Of a stretch of DNA of 64,000 nt, positions 42,881-51,800 are shown piece after piece. The first letter of the stretch is position 1; each line of letters starts with the position of its first letter. The translations under genes and the position numbers were made by a program. The notes below the pieces were generated by a model. It saw nothing but the letters and a program-made list of their open reading frames with translations. It ran no database searches and had not been told where the DNA came from. The stretch is from Streptomyces sp. NBC_01478 (lineage in GTDB: Bacteria; Actinomycetota; Actinomycetes; Streptomycetales; Streptomycetaceae). Where the stretch lies: the NCBI RefSeq assembly GCF_036227225.1, contig NZ_CP109444.1, positions 9,591,501-9,655,500 of the forward strand, written 5' to 3'.

Positions 42881-43741
42881 ATGGACGTGGTCGACGCGCA
42901 CTGCCACATCATCTCGGAGGACGAGTCGCGCTATCCCCGCGCGCCGATCGGCGGCAAGCAGTCGGCGTGGGCCGAGTCCCGGCCGGTGACGGCCGCGGGC
43001 ATGGTGACCCGTATGGACGCGGCGGGTATCGGCCAGGCCGTCCTCGTCCAGGCCACCACGGCCTACGGCTACGACAACTCCTACGTCCTCGACAGCCGCC
43101 GCACCCACCCCGGACGCTTCGTGGCCGTGGGCACCTTCGATCCGCTGCGGCCGGGGGCCGCCGACATCCTGGCGGGCGCGGTCGGCGACGGGGGCCTCGC
43201 CGGGGTGCGGCTGTTCACGAGCGGGAGCACGGTGCCGACGCAGGGGGAGTGGTTCGCCGCGCCCGAGACGTACGAATTCTGGCACCGGGCGGGGGAGTTG
43301 GGCATCACCGTCTGCCTGCAGATGCGGCTCGGACCGGCCACCAAGCAACTGAGGCAGGTCCTGGAGCGGTTCCCGGACGTCCGGGTCCTCCTCGACCACA
43401 TCGGCTATCCCGACATCGCCGCCTCGCCCGCCCGCGCCGGTGCCGACGTCGCCGAACTCGCCCAGCACCCGGGCCTGTTCCTGAAGCTCACCCACCGCAA
43501 CCTGGAGCGGCTGCACGACGCCGGGGACACGGCGGCCGACTTCCTCGAACCCGTCGTAGCCGCGTTCGGCGCCGAGCGGATCGCCTGGGGCTCCAACTGC
43601 CCCGCCGCCGAACAGTCGTTGCCCGAGCTGCTGCGCCTGGCCGAGGACGTCCTGGCCGTACTCCCGACGGACGCCCGGCAGGCGATCTTCGCCGGCACGG
43701 CCCGACGGCTGTACCCCGGGCTCACCGAAGCGGACGCCTGA
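42881..43741 (+). CDS. Amidohydrolase_2 protein, 2-pyrone-4,6-dicarboxylate-lactonase (LigI)-like
   Basis: 286 residues from ATG 42881 after GGGAG. VDAHCHI gives metal-type Asp5, His7 and His9; VLVQATTAYGYDNSY, GVRLFTSG, LLDHIGYPD and LKLTHRN follow the amidohydrolase_2 barrel. LigI and related lactonases open pyrone or sugar lactones. Near the C-terminus the usual WG(S/T)D motif reads WGSNCPA, so Asn replaces the usual catalytic Asp; some family members have this variant. If it is a PDC lactonase, its product would be oxalomesaconate, the substrate of the LigJ-like enzyme in the same operon. Confidence 0.8.
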   Translation: MDVVDAHCHIISEDESRYPRAPIGGKQSAWAESRPVTAAGMVTRMDAAGIGQAVLVQATTAYGYDNSYVLDSRRTHPGRFVAVGTFDPLRPGAADILAGAVGDGGLAGVRLFTSGSTVPTQGEWFAAPETYEFWHRAGELGITVCLQMRLGPATKQLRQVLERFPDVRVLLDHIGYPDIAASPARAGADVAELAQHPGLFLKLTHRNLERLHDAGDTAADFLEPVVAAFGAERIAWGSNCPAAEQSLPELLRLAEDVLAVLPTDARQAIFAGTARRLYPGLTEADA

Positions 43742-43802
43742 ACGGGACATACTCCCGGAACGGCCGACATCAGCGGCCGGCAACCCTTCCGAGAACACAC
43801 AG

Positions 43803-44516
43803 GTGATCAAGGTGGACATCAGCGGTTACGACGACGTCGTGGACCCGGGCCGGACGTCGCCCACCCGGCACGGCCAGGCCTACGACGGACTGCGCTCCCT
43901 GCTCCTGTCGGGCAGCGTCGAGCCGGGCACCCGGCTCACCGAGGCCGACCTGACCAGGATGTTCAACGTCTCGCGCAGCACCATGCGGGCGGTGCTGGTC
44001 CGGCTGACCCAGGAGGGTTACGTCACCAGCGAGGTCAACCGCGGTGTCCGCACCCGGAGTTTCTCCGTCGAGGAGGCCGCGGACATCCTGGAGGCCCGCG
44101 AGACGCTGGAGTCCGCCCTCGCCGGGAAGGCCGCCGAACGCGCCACCGACGAGGAGATCACCCAACTCCGGTCCACCCTCCAGGAGATGGCCGACTGCAA
44201 GGCACGCGGCGACCAGGCCGCCTACTCGCGCGGCAACCGCCTCTTCCACCAGCAGATCAAACAGGCCGCCCACCAGCAGACCCTCGCCAAGGCCTACGAC
44301 ACGCTGCTCTACCCGCTCGTCATGCGTCAGTACCGCAACCTCTCCGCCCCGCACCCGCGCGCCGGTTCGCTGGAGGAGCACCAGGCGATCCTCCTCGCCA
44401 TCGTCACCCGCAACCCCGACGCCGCCGTCGCCGCGATGCGCCACCACGTGGCCTCCGCCCGCCAGGCACTCCTGCTGCGCTCCGCCCGCGACCGCCCCGC
44501 GCACGCGGCCGACTGA
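43803..44516 (+). CDS. GntR-family regulator, FadR (FCD) subfamily
   Basis: 237 residues from GTG 43803. The winged helix-turn-helix reads GQAYDGLRSLLLSGSVEPGT, LTEADLTRMFNVSRSTMRAVLVRLTQEG; the C-terminal FCD ligand domain has EARETLESALAGKAA, RLFHQQIKQAAH and EEHQAILLAI with the His residues that bind a metal and often an organic acid. It probably senses a pathway carboxylate. Three sites fitting the FadR-type consensus TnGTnnnACnA lie upstream of the first gene, so it likely controls the whole operon from within it. None is seen in the gap directly before this gene. Confidence 0.92.
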   Translation: MIKVDISGYDDVVDPGRTSPTRHGQAYDGLRSLLLSGSVEPGTRLTEADLTRMFNVSRSTMRAVLVRLTQEGYVTSEVNRGVRTRSFSVEEAADILEARETLESALAGKAAERATDEEITQLRSTLQEMADCKARGDQAAYSRGNRLFHQQIKQAAHQQTLAKAYDTLLYPLVMRQYRNLSAPHPRAGSLEEHQAILLAIVTRNPDAAVAAMRHHVASARQALLLRSARDRPAHAAD

Positions 44517-44552
44517 CCGACGACCGCTCGCCGCACACGAGAAAGGGTCTTC

Positions 44553-46142
44553 ATGCGCCACCCAGTGGAAACCGAAGCAGGTCTGGTGGAGGGCATACCG
44601 GGCCGCGACCACGCGCTCACCGTGTACCGGGGCATCCCCTACGCGGCGCCCCCGGTGGGGGAGTTGCGCTGGCGCCCGCCCCAGCCCCCGCCGACCTGGC
44701 CGGGTGTGCGCACGGCCCGCGCGTTCGGCCCGATGTGCCCGCAGGCCCCGAACAGCGAGGTCGCCGGCATCGACCTCCCGATGAGCGAGGACTGCCTCCA
44801 CCTCAACATCTGGACCGGTGCAACCTCCACCGAGGAACGCCGCCCGGTCCTGGTCTGGATCTACGGCGGCGGCTTCCGCGTCGGCACCGGCGCGAGCCCC
44901 CGCTACGACGGCGAGGCCCTCGCCCGCAAGGGCCTGGTAGTCGTCACCTTCGACTACCGCCTGGGCGCCTTCGGTTTCCTCGCCACCCCCGAACTCAGCG
45001 CCGAGTCCGGGCACCACGCCTCCGGCAACTACGGCCTCCTCGACTGCGTCGCCGCCCTGCGCTGGGTCCGCGACAACATCACCAACTTCGGCGGCGACCC
45101 CGACCGCGTCACCGTCGCCGGACAGTCGGCCGGCGCCGGAGCCGTCAACTTCCTCGCCATGTCCCCCTTCGCGCAGGGCCTGTTCCACCGTGCCGTCGCA
45201 CAGAGCCACGCCCGCCACGCGCGCGACCCCGAACTCCGGTACCTGGCAACGTCGTACCGCACCCTCGCCGATGCCGAGAGCGCGGGCGCACGGTATGCCG
45301 AGGAGCGCGGCGGGCCCTCGCTCGCGCGGCTGCGCTCGCTGCCCTGGCAGAAGTTCGTCGACGGGGACGCGGCCGTCGACTCCCGTGTGGAGACCGGGAG
45401 TTCGGCGAAGCCGCCGCTGTTCCGGCCCGTCGTCGACGGCTGGGTGATCCCGGCCGGCTACGAGGAGACGTACGCCAAAGGGCTCCAGAACAACGTCGGT
45501 TACCTCGCCGGCAACAACCGCGACGAGAGCGGAGCCGTCCCCGAGAGCACCTTCGCCGCCTACCGCACCGCCGGCAAGAAGGCCTGGCGGCCGGGCATGC
45601 CACCCGTCCACGTCACCCTCGACGACTACACGGCCGCGGCCCACCGCAAGTTCGGCGCGCTGGCCGACGAGTTCCTACGGCTGTACCCGGCGGCCGGCGA
45701 CGACGAGGCGGGCCGGGCGCACAGCGCGGCCGTACGCGACAACGCCCGTATTTCCACGTTCCTTTGGGGCACGGACTGGACGAGACACGCGGACCGGCCG
45801 GTGTACACGTACTTCTGGACCCACCGATCTCCAGCACGTGGTCAGGATCCGCGGCGCGCCTCGCACAGTTCCGAGATCGACTTCGTCCTCGGCAACCTCG
45901 ACCAGGACGACGCCGAGTGGACCGCCGAGGACCGGGCCGTCGCGGCGACCATGTCCGGCTACTGGGCCAACTTCGTGGCCACCGGCGACCCGAACGGGCC
46001 CGGACTGCCCAACTGGCCGCCGTACACACCGGATGCGGCCACGGTCATGCAGGTCGGCGAGGACTTTGGACCGGTCCCGGTCGCGGAGCCCGCCCGGCTC
46101 GACTTCTGGAAGCGCTTCTTCCGTACGCAGCAGGCATGGTGA
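44553..46142 (+). CDS. Type-B carboxylesterase
   Basis: 529 residues from ATG 44553. Features: YRGIPYAAPPVGELRWR, SEDCLHLNIWT, the oxyanion GGGF in VWIYGGGFRVG, the nucleophile in TVAGQSAGAGAVN about residue 192, the acid Glu region AGNNRDESG and the catalytic His in RASHSSEIDFVLGN. There is no signal peptide, so it acts inside the cell. It hydrolyses carboxylic esters. In this operon it could release the free acid from an imported ester, such as a phthalate-type or methylated aromatic acid. It is 36 bp after the regulator and 11 bp before the solute-binding protein. Confidence 0.93.
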   Translation: MRHPVETEAGLVEGIPGRDHALTVYRGIPYAAPPVGELRWRPPQPPPTWPGVRTARAFGPMCPQAPNSEVAGIDLPMSEDCLHLNIWTGATSTEERRPVLVWIYGGGFRVGTGASPRYDGEALARKGLVVVTFDYRLGAFGFLATPELSAESGHHASGNYGLLDCVAALRWVRDNITNFGGDPDRVTVAGQSAGAGAVNFLAMSPFAQGLFHRAVAQSHARHARDPELRYLATSYRTLADAESAGARYAEERGGPSLARLRSLPWQKFVDGDAAVDSRVETGSSAKPPLFRPVVDGWVIPAGYEETYAKGLQNNVGYLAGNNRDESGAVPESTFAAYRTAGKKAWRPGMPPVHVTLDDYTAAAHRKFGALADEFLRLYPAAGDDEAGRAHSAAVRDNARISTFLWGTDWTRHADRPVYTYFWTHRSPARGQDPRRASHSSEIDFVLGNLDQDDAEWTAEDRAVAATMSGYWANFVATGDPNGPGLPNWPPYTPDAATVMQVGEDFGPVPVAEPARLDFWKRFFRTQQAW

Positions 46143-46153
46143 CAGGAGACCTC

Positions 46154-47197
46154 ATGAGACGACGCACCGCGGACCCCCGTACCGCCGTCGCGCTGGCGGC
46201 CACCATGGCGCTCGGCACGGCACTGCTGACCGCGTGCGGCGGTGACTCCTCGGCGAGTGCCGACGGACTCACCACCGTCACGGTCGGCACCGGCGGCAAC
46301 ATCTTCGACCTGCCCCTCAAAGTGGCCGACGCCAACGGCTACTTCCGCAAGCAGGGACTCAAGATCAAGTACGTGACGCTGACCGCCGCGACCGGGCCGT
46401 CCGCCCTCCAGGCGGGCTCCGTACAGTTCCTCCACGACAGCCCGACCGGGTTCGTGACCGCGCTCTCCAAGGGCCTCCCGGAGACCGCGCTCGCCGCCGA
46501 CGGACTCGGCAACCCGCTGGGACTGGTCGTCAGCAAGAAGTTCGCCCAGGATCACGACCTGACCGCCTCGACACCGGCCGCAGACGTCGCGAAAGCCCTC
46601 GCCGACTCGACGGCGGGCGCCAGTTCGGCCAACACCAAGGCCGAGGCCGGGATCTTCCTCAAGTCCCACGGCGTCGACCCCACCAAGCTCAAGTGGGTGC
46701 AGTTGCCGAGCCCGGCCGCCGACAAGGCCGCGCTCAACAACCACGAGATCGACTGGTTCGTCACCTCCGAGCCGCTGCCCCTCCAGATCGCGGACTCCGG
46801 GGACGGCATCGTCGTGGCGACTCCGCTGACCGTGCCCGAATGGGACGCCGAGCACTCCGGATACAGCCAGTTCGTGGTGGCCCAGAAGAGCTACGCCGAC
46901 GGGCACGCCGACCTCGTGAAGAAGTTCGTCACCGCCGTCGAGCAGGGCACCGCCTACATGCGGACCCACCTCGCCGACAAGCAGGACAAGACCGTGCTGG
47001 CCGTAGCGCAGAAGGCGCTGCCCGGCGTACCGGCGAAGGTGCTGGAAAGCAGCCTGGAACAGGTCGACTGGCCGGCCGAGGCGTCCATGGACGCGGCCAC
47101 CTGGAACACCACCACGGCCTTCATCGACGCGATAGGCGCGCTCCCCGACGGAGCGAAGGTCACCACGAGCGACTGGACCAACAAGTACCTGCCATGA
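46154..47197 (+). CDS. NitT/TauT-type ABC solute-binding lipoprotein
   Basis: 347 residues from ATG 46154 after CAGGAG. The N-terminus has RRR, a hydrophobic stretch and lipobox LLTAC before GG, so it is anchored outside the membrane. The mature part fits the NMT1/SsuA type: VGTGGNIFDLPLKVADANGYFRKQGL, SPTGFVTALSKGLPETALAA, ASSANTKAEAGIFLKSHGVDP and FVVAQKSYADGHADLVKKFV. Such proteins bind sulfonates, nitrate or aromatic carboxylates. Only one permease gene follows, as is normal for this type (homodimer). Confidence 0.93.
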   Translation: MRRRTADPRTAVALAATMALGTALLTACGGDSSASADGLTTVTVGTGGNIFDLPLKVADANGYFRKQGLKIKYVTLTAATGPSALQAGSVQFLHDSPTGFVTALSKGLPETALAADGLGNPLGLVVSKKFAQDHDLTASTPAADVAKALADSTAGASSANTKAEAGIFLKSHGVDPTKLKWVQLPSPAADKAALNNHEIDWFVTSEPLPLQIADSGDGIVVATPLTVPEWDAEHSGYSQFVVAQKSYADGHADLVKKFVTAVEQGTAYMRTHLADKQDKTVLAVAQKALPGVPAKVLESSLEQVDWPAEASMDAATWNTTTAFIDAIGALPDGAKVTTSDWTNKYLP

Positions 47198-47229
47198 CAC
47201 GGCCGGCGGGCAAGCGGAAGGAGCAGACG

Positions 47230-48099
47230 ATGGCGACTGCCACCAGTACCCCCGAGAACACGACCGAGGCCCCGGCCGCGACCGGACGACGACGCGGGAC
47301 CGACAGCCGGTGGCGGGACACCGCCGTCGTGGTGGCGCTGCGCCTCGCGGTGATCGCGCTCTGCCTGGTCCTCTGGCAGGTGATGAGCGGACCGGTCATC
47401 CCTGAGTACGCCGTCAGCAAGCCCACCGACGTCTCGCACGCCCTGGGGAAGCTGCTCGGCTCCTCCTCCGGGTGGAACGACATCAGGGTGACGTCGATCG
47501 AGATCGTCGCCGGATTCGCCATCGGCGTCGTCCTCGGCACGGTGATGGGCCTGCTCCTGGGCTCCTTCCCGCTCGCCGGCCGGGTCCTGGAACCCCTGGT
47601 GGCCGCCGTCAACGGCATCCCCAAGATCGCCCTCGCCCCGCTCTTCCTGCTGTTCTTCGGCATCGGCCCCTGGTCGAAGATCAACATCGCCGTCACGGGC
47701 GTGTCCTTCGTCGTCTTCTACAACGTCTATCTCGGCCTGCGGCTGCGCGAGCGCGAACTCGTCGAGATCGTCCAGGTGATGGGCGGCCGCCGCCACCACG
47801 TCCTCGGCTACGTCACCATCCCCACCCTCGCCGCGCCCTTCTTCGCCGCCCTCAAGACCGGCGGCCCCCTCGCGATCCTCGGCGTCATCGGCGGCGAGTT
47901 CATCGCCTCCTCCGAAGGCGTCGGCCACGAACTGTTCACCTCGGCCATGAACCTCGACGCCGCGACCGAGTTCGCCGGACTGATCGTCCTGGTGGTGATG
48001 ACTCTCGTCCTGAACGGCCTGCTGACGTGGCTGGACAAGTACGCGCTGAAGCGGCTGGGGCTGAGCCCACGGAGGTCGACCGAGCGCCGCACCGGTTGA
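47230..48099 (+). CDS. NitT/TauT-type ABC importer permease
   Basis: 289 residues from ATG 47230, which is six bases after AAGGAG; ATG 47194 overlapping the previous stop is a weaker alternative with 12 extra residues. Six membrane segments are visible, from LRLAVIALCLVLWQVMSG to LIVLVVMTLVLNGLLTWL. The EAA-type coupling loop reads VMGGRRHHVLGYVTIPTLAAPFFAALKTGG. It completes the importer whose ATPase is the first gene of the operon, 13 kb upstream. A long hairpin ends the operon 29 bp after the stop. Confidence 0.92.
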   Translation: MATATSTPENTTEAPAATGRRRGTDSRWRDTAVVVALRLAVIALCLVLWQVMSGPVIPEYAVSKPTDVSHALGKLLGSSSGWNDIRVTSIEIVAGFAIGVVLGTVMGLLLGSFPLAGRVLEPLVAAVNGIPKIALAPLFLLFFGIGPWSKINIAVTGVSFVVFYNVYLGLRLRERELVEIVQVMGGRRHHVLGYVTIPTLAAPFFAALKTGGPLAILGVIGGEFIASSEGVGHELFTSAMNLDAATEFAGLIVLVVMTLVLNGLLTWLDKYALKRLGLSPRRSTERRTG

Positions 48100-48128
48100 C
48101 CGCCGGACCACAACACCCCTGCTCACGC

Positions 48129-48170
48129 CGGGTTTCCCGGTCGCCCGCGGGACGGGCAACAGGAAACCCG
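48129..48170 (+). terminator. Terminator of the 14-gene catabolic operon
   Basis: CGGGTTTCC (48129-48137) pairs with GGAAACCCG (48162-48170), with a nested GCCCG/CGGGC stem inside. It is the first clear hairpin after 33.8 kb on this strand. Confidence 0.75.
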
Positions 48171-48257
48171 TCGACCCCATGACTCCCCCGGGACAGGCTG
48201 ATCCCGTCAGCACGAAGCACGGCCTGCGACGACGCAGGAGACCCACTAGGGGGAAAC

Positions 48258-48635
48258 ATGCGCACGATGTTCCGCGCCGCCGCCACGTTCGCGACCGCCG
48301 CCACCGCGCTGGTGGCGATGAGCGGGGCGGCCCAGGCGAAGCCCGCCGACGGGACGCCCTGGGACGGCTGCCCGTCCGGGGCGGTCTGCATCTACGGCCA
48401 GGGAGTCGACCCGGACGCCAACCCGCACCCGACCAACGTGTACTACAGCTACGGCGCCCACAACCTCAGCAACCAGGTGGGCGACCACTGGATCCTCAAC
48501 AACCAGACCGGCGGCGCGACCGTGAGCGTGTGCAACGGCTACAACGGCACCAACTGCACGCAGACGATCGCTCAGGACTGGGCCTACCGCCTCGACTTCA
48601 CACCCATCAACTCCATCACCCTCAACCGGCCGTAG
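48258..48635 (+). CDS. Small secreted protein, peptidase inhibitor I36-like
   Basis: 125 residues from ATG 48258 after AGGGGGAAAC. Signal peptide of about 27 residues ending AQA. The mature part has CPSGAVCIYGQG, which is typical of the SMPI/I36 family of crystallin-fold peptidase inhibitors, followed by an Asn-rich stretch (YSYGAHNLSNQVGDHWILNN) and CNGYNGTNC. Four Cys residues could form two disulfides. The inhibitor role is a family-level guess; many such Streptomyces proteins are uncharacterised. It stands alone between two strong terminators. Confidence 0.7.
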   Translation: MRTMFRAAATFATAATALVAMSGAAQAKPADGTPWDGCPSGAVCIYGQGVDPDANPHPTNVYYSYGAHNLSNQVGDHWILNNQTGGATVSVCNGYNGTNCTQTIAQDWAYRLDFTPINSITLNRP

Positions 48636-48660
48636 CCGGATCCCTCACCACGGGGGAACA

Positions 48661-48702
48661 CTGCCGGGACCGGTCCAAGACGGTCCCGGCAGTCCCGTTT
48701 TT
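48661..48702 (+). terminator. Intrinsic terminator with T tract
   Basis: CTGCCGGGACCG (48661-48672) pairs perfectly with CGGTCCCGGCAG (48681-48692), followed by a GTTTTT run. Among the strongest terminators in the window. Confidence 0.85.
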
Positions 48703-48802
48703 CGCCACTCCGGGTGAAACGCTTGGCTCCCTGTCAGACCCCCGCAGTAGCCTGGGCATCCGCTGTCTCACGATCCGGGCAGGCAGTGCCAGGGGGGACG
48801 CC

Positions 48803-51800
48803 TTGGGGGATCAGCAGTACCAGCACGCGGCAGCCGACCGGTCCGACCAGCCGGGGAGCGCCGAGAGCACCGCACAGGCCACGTCGTCCTTTCCCGCGCA
48901 GCTCAGACAACTGCGCCGGGAACGCGGACTGTCGCTGGCCGATCTGGCGCGCCGGACGCACTACAGCAAGGGCTATCTCAGCAAGATCGAGACCGGCGTC
49001 AAGCGGGCGACCGTCGACGTGGCCCGCCAGTGCGACCACATCCTGCGCGCCGACGGCGAGTTGCTCAGACTGGTGCGCGAGGCCGGCCCGGCGGAGCGCG
49101 CCGGCGGACCGGCCACCGACGGCAGCGCGCCCGCCTGTCCGTATCGCGGACTGGCGGCGTTCACCCCGCAGGACGCGGCCTGGTTCTTCGGCCGGGAGCG
49201 GGCCACGGCCGCGCTCGTCGAGCGGGTCTTCCAACGCGTCGGCGGCGGACCGCTGTTGCTGGTCGCCCCGTCCGGCGCCGGCAAGTCCTCGCTCCTGAAC
49301 GCCGGTCTCGTCCCCGCCCTGCGCCGCCCCGGCGGCTTCCCGATGCCCGGCGCCGAGCGCTGGCCGGTGATCAGGTTCACGCCCACCGTCCATCCGCTGG
49401 CCGAGCTCCTCGAACGGACGGCGAAGGTCCTCGGCAGCGATCTCGACCTCACCGCCCAGCAGGTGGCCGAGCGCCCCGACGTCCTGCTGGAAGCGGTCCG
49501 CGCCCGCTCGGAGGGTGCCCCGACCGGCCCCGACGGGCGCCTCCCGCCACCGGTCCTGCCGGTGCTGCTGGTCGACCAGTTCGAGGAACTGTTCACCCTC
49601 TGCTCCGACGAGAGCGAGCGACGGGCCTTCGTCCGGGTCCTGTGGGCGCTGTCCACCGGCCCGGACCCCGCCGTCGTCGTCCTCGGCGTCCGCGCCGACT
49701 TCACCGGCCGCTGCCTCGAACTCCCGGAACTCGCCCCGGTGTTCACCGACGGACTGTTCGTCCTGCTCCCCATGTCCGTGGCCGAACTGCGGGAATCCAT
49801 CACCCGCCCCGCCGAACTCGCCGGCGTCACCCTCGAACCCGGCCTGGTCCCCCTGCTGCTGCGCGACGCCGGACTGCGCGACGAACCCGGCACCGCCCAC
49901 CCCTCCACCACCCCCGACGACACGCCCTCCGGCGCCCTGCCCCTCGTCTCCCACGCCCTGCTCGCCACCTGGCAGCAGCGCGAGAACACCACCCTCACCG
50001 TGGCCGGTTACGAGCGCACCGGCGGCATCCAGGGTGCCGTCGCCCGCACCGCCGAGACCGTGTTCGCCCAGCTCTACCCGGCCGAGCAGAAGACCATCCG
50101 GCGCGTCCTGTCCCGGCTCGTGCACGTCTCCGACGAGGGCACCGTCGCGACCCGCCGCCGCGCCGGCCGCAGCGCCCTCATGGAACAACTCGCCGACGCG
50201 GACGCCGCGTCGGCCGCCCTCGACGTCTTCGTCCGGGCCCGGCTGATCACCGTGGACAGCGACACCGTCGAGATCACCCACGAGGCCCTGCTGCGCGCCT
50301 GGCCCCGGCTGCGCGACTGGATCCACGCCGACCGCGCCGGACTCCTCATCCACCAGCAACTCGCCCACGCCGCCGCCGAATGGGAGCGCGAGAACCGCGA
50401 CCCGTCCGCCCTCTACCGCGGCACCCGGCTCGACACGGTCCGCTCCTGGGCCGACGAACTCGACGGCCGCGCCCGCCTCGGCCCCCGCGAGGAGGCCTTC
50501 CTCCGCGCCAGCCAGGCCGAAGAGGACGCGCGTCAGCATCTGGCGAGGCGTCAGATCCGGTTACGGCAGGCCCTGTTCGCGACGCTCGCCGTCCTCCTGG
50601 GCCTCGCCGTGACGGCCGGCGCCCTCGCCTACCAGCAGCGCGCCAGTGCCCTCGACCAGGAGCGCGTCGCCCGCTCCCAGGCCCTCGCCGTGCAGTCCAC
50701 CTCCCTGGCCGGCAGCCAGCCCGAGGCCTCGATGCTGCTCGCCGAGGAGGCCTACCGCGCCGACCGCACCCCCGAGGCCCGCGGCGCCCTCCTCAGCACC
50801 CAGGCCCAGGCCTTCTCGGCCCGCCTCGCCGGCCGGCACGGGCCGGTCAACGCGGTCGCCTTCGCCCCCGACGGCAGCCTCCTCGCGACGGCCGGCGCGC
50901 ACGGCACCGTACAACTGCGCCGCACCGCCGACCACCGCACGACCGCCACCCTCAGCCTCCCCGGCCGGGTCCGCTCGGTCGGCTTCAGCCCCGACGGGGC
51001 CACCCTCGCGGCGACATCCCTGGACGGGCCGGTACGGATCTGGGGCACCGCCGACCACAGGCTGCGGGCCGTGCTGCCCGCGAGCTCCACGGACGCCCGC
51101 GCGCTCGCCTTCGACCCCCGCGGCCGTACCCTCGCGGTCGCAGGCGAGGATGGAACGGTCCAACTGTGGGACATCGGCGCGGGCCACCCCTCCGTGGTGC
51201 GGCTCCTCGGGCACACCGGCCGGGTCAACACCCTGGCCTACGCCCCGGACGGCCGGACCCTGGCCTCGGGCGGCGCCGACCGGACCGTACGTCTGTGGGA
51301 CACCGACCGGGACCGGTCCCGCGCCGTGCTCAAGGGGCACACGGACGAAGTGCTCGGGGTGGCGTTCGCGCCGGACGGGCGGAGCGTGGCATCCGGGGGC
51401 GTAGACCGGACCGTACGTCTGTGGGATGTGGCCTCGGACCGGTCCACGGCGACGCTGACCGGACACAGCGACGACGTCAACGCGGTCGCCTACACGCCCG
51501 ACGGCGGCACGGTCGTCAGCGCGGGCGGCGACGGCACGACCCGGCTGTGGGACGTGCGCACCGGACGGCCGGCCGCGATCCTCGCCGGGCACACCGACTA
51601 CGTGATGTCCGTCGCCGTGGACTCCACCGGGACGACCCTGGCCACCGGCGGCTTCGACCAGTCGGTGGTGCTGTGGGACCTGCGCGGCCCGGTGCTGACG
51701 GCCCGTCCGTTCACCGAGGTCTCGCAGGCCGCGTACAGCCCGGACGGCACACTCCTGGCGACCGCCGACGCGGACCACACCGTACGGCTGTGGGACGTGG

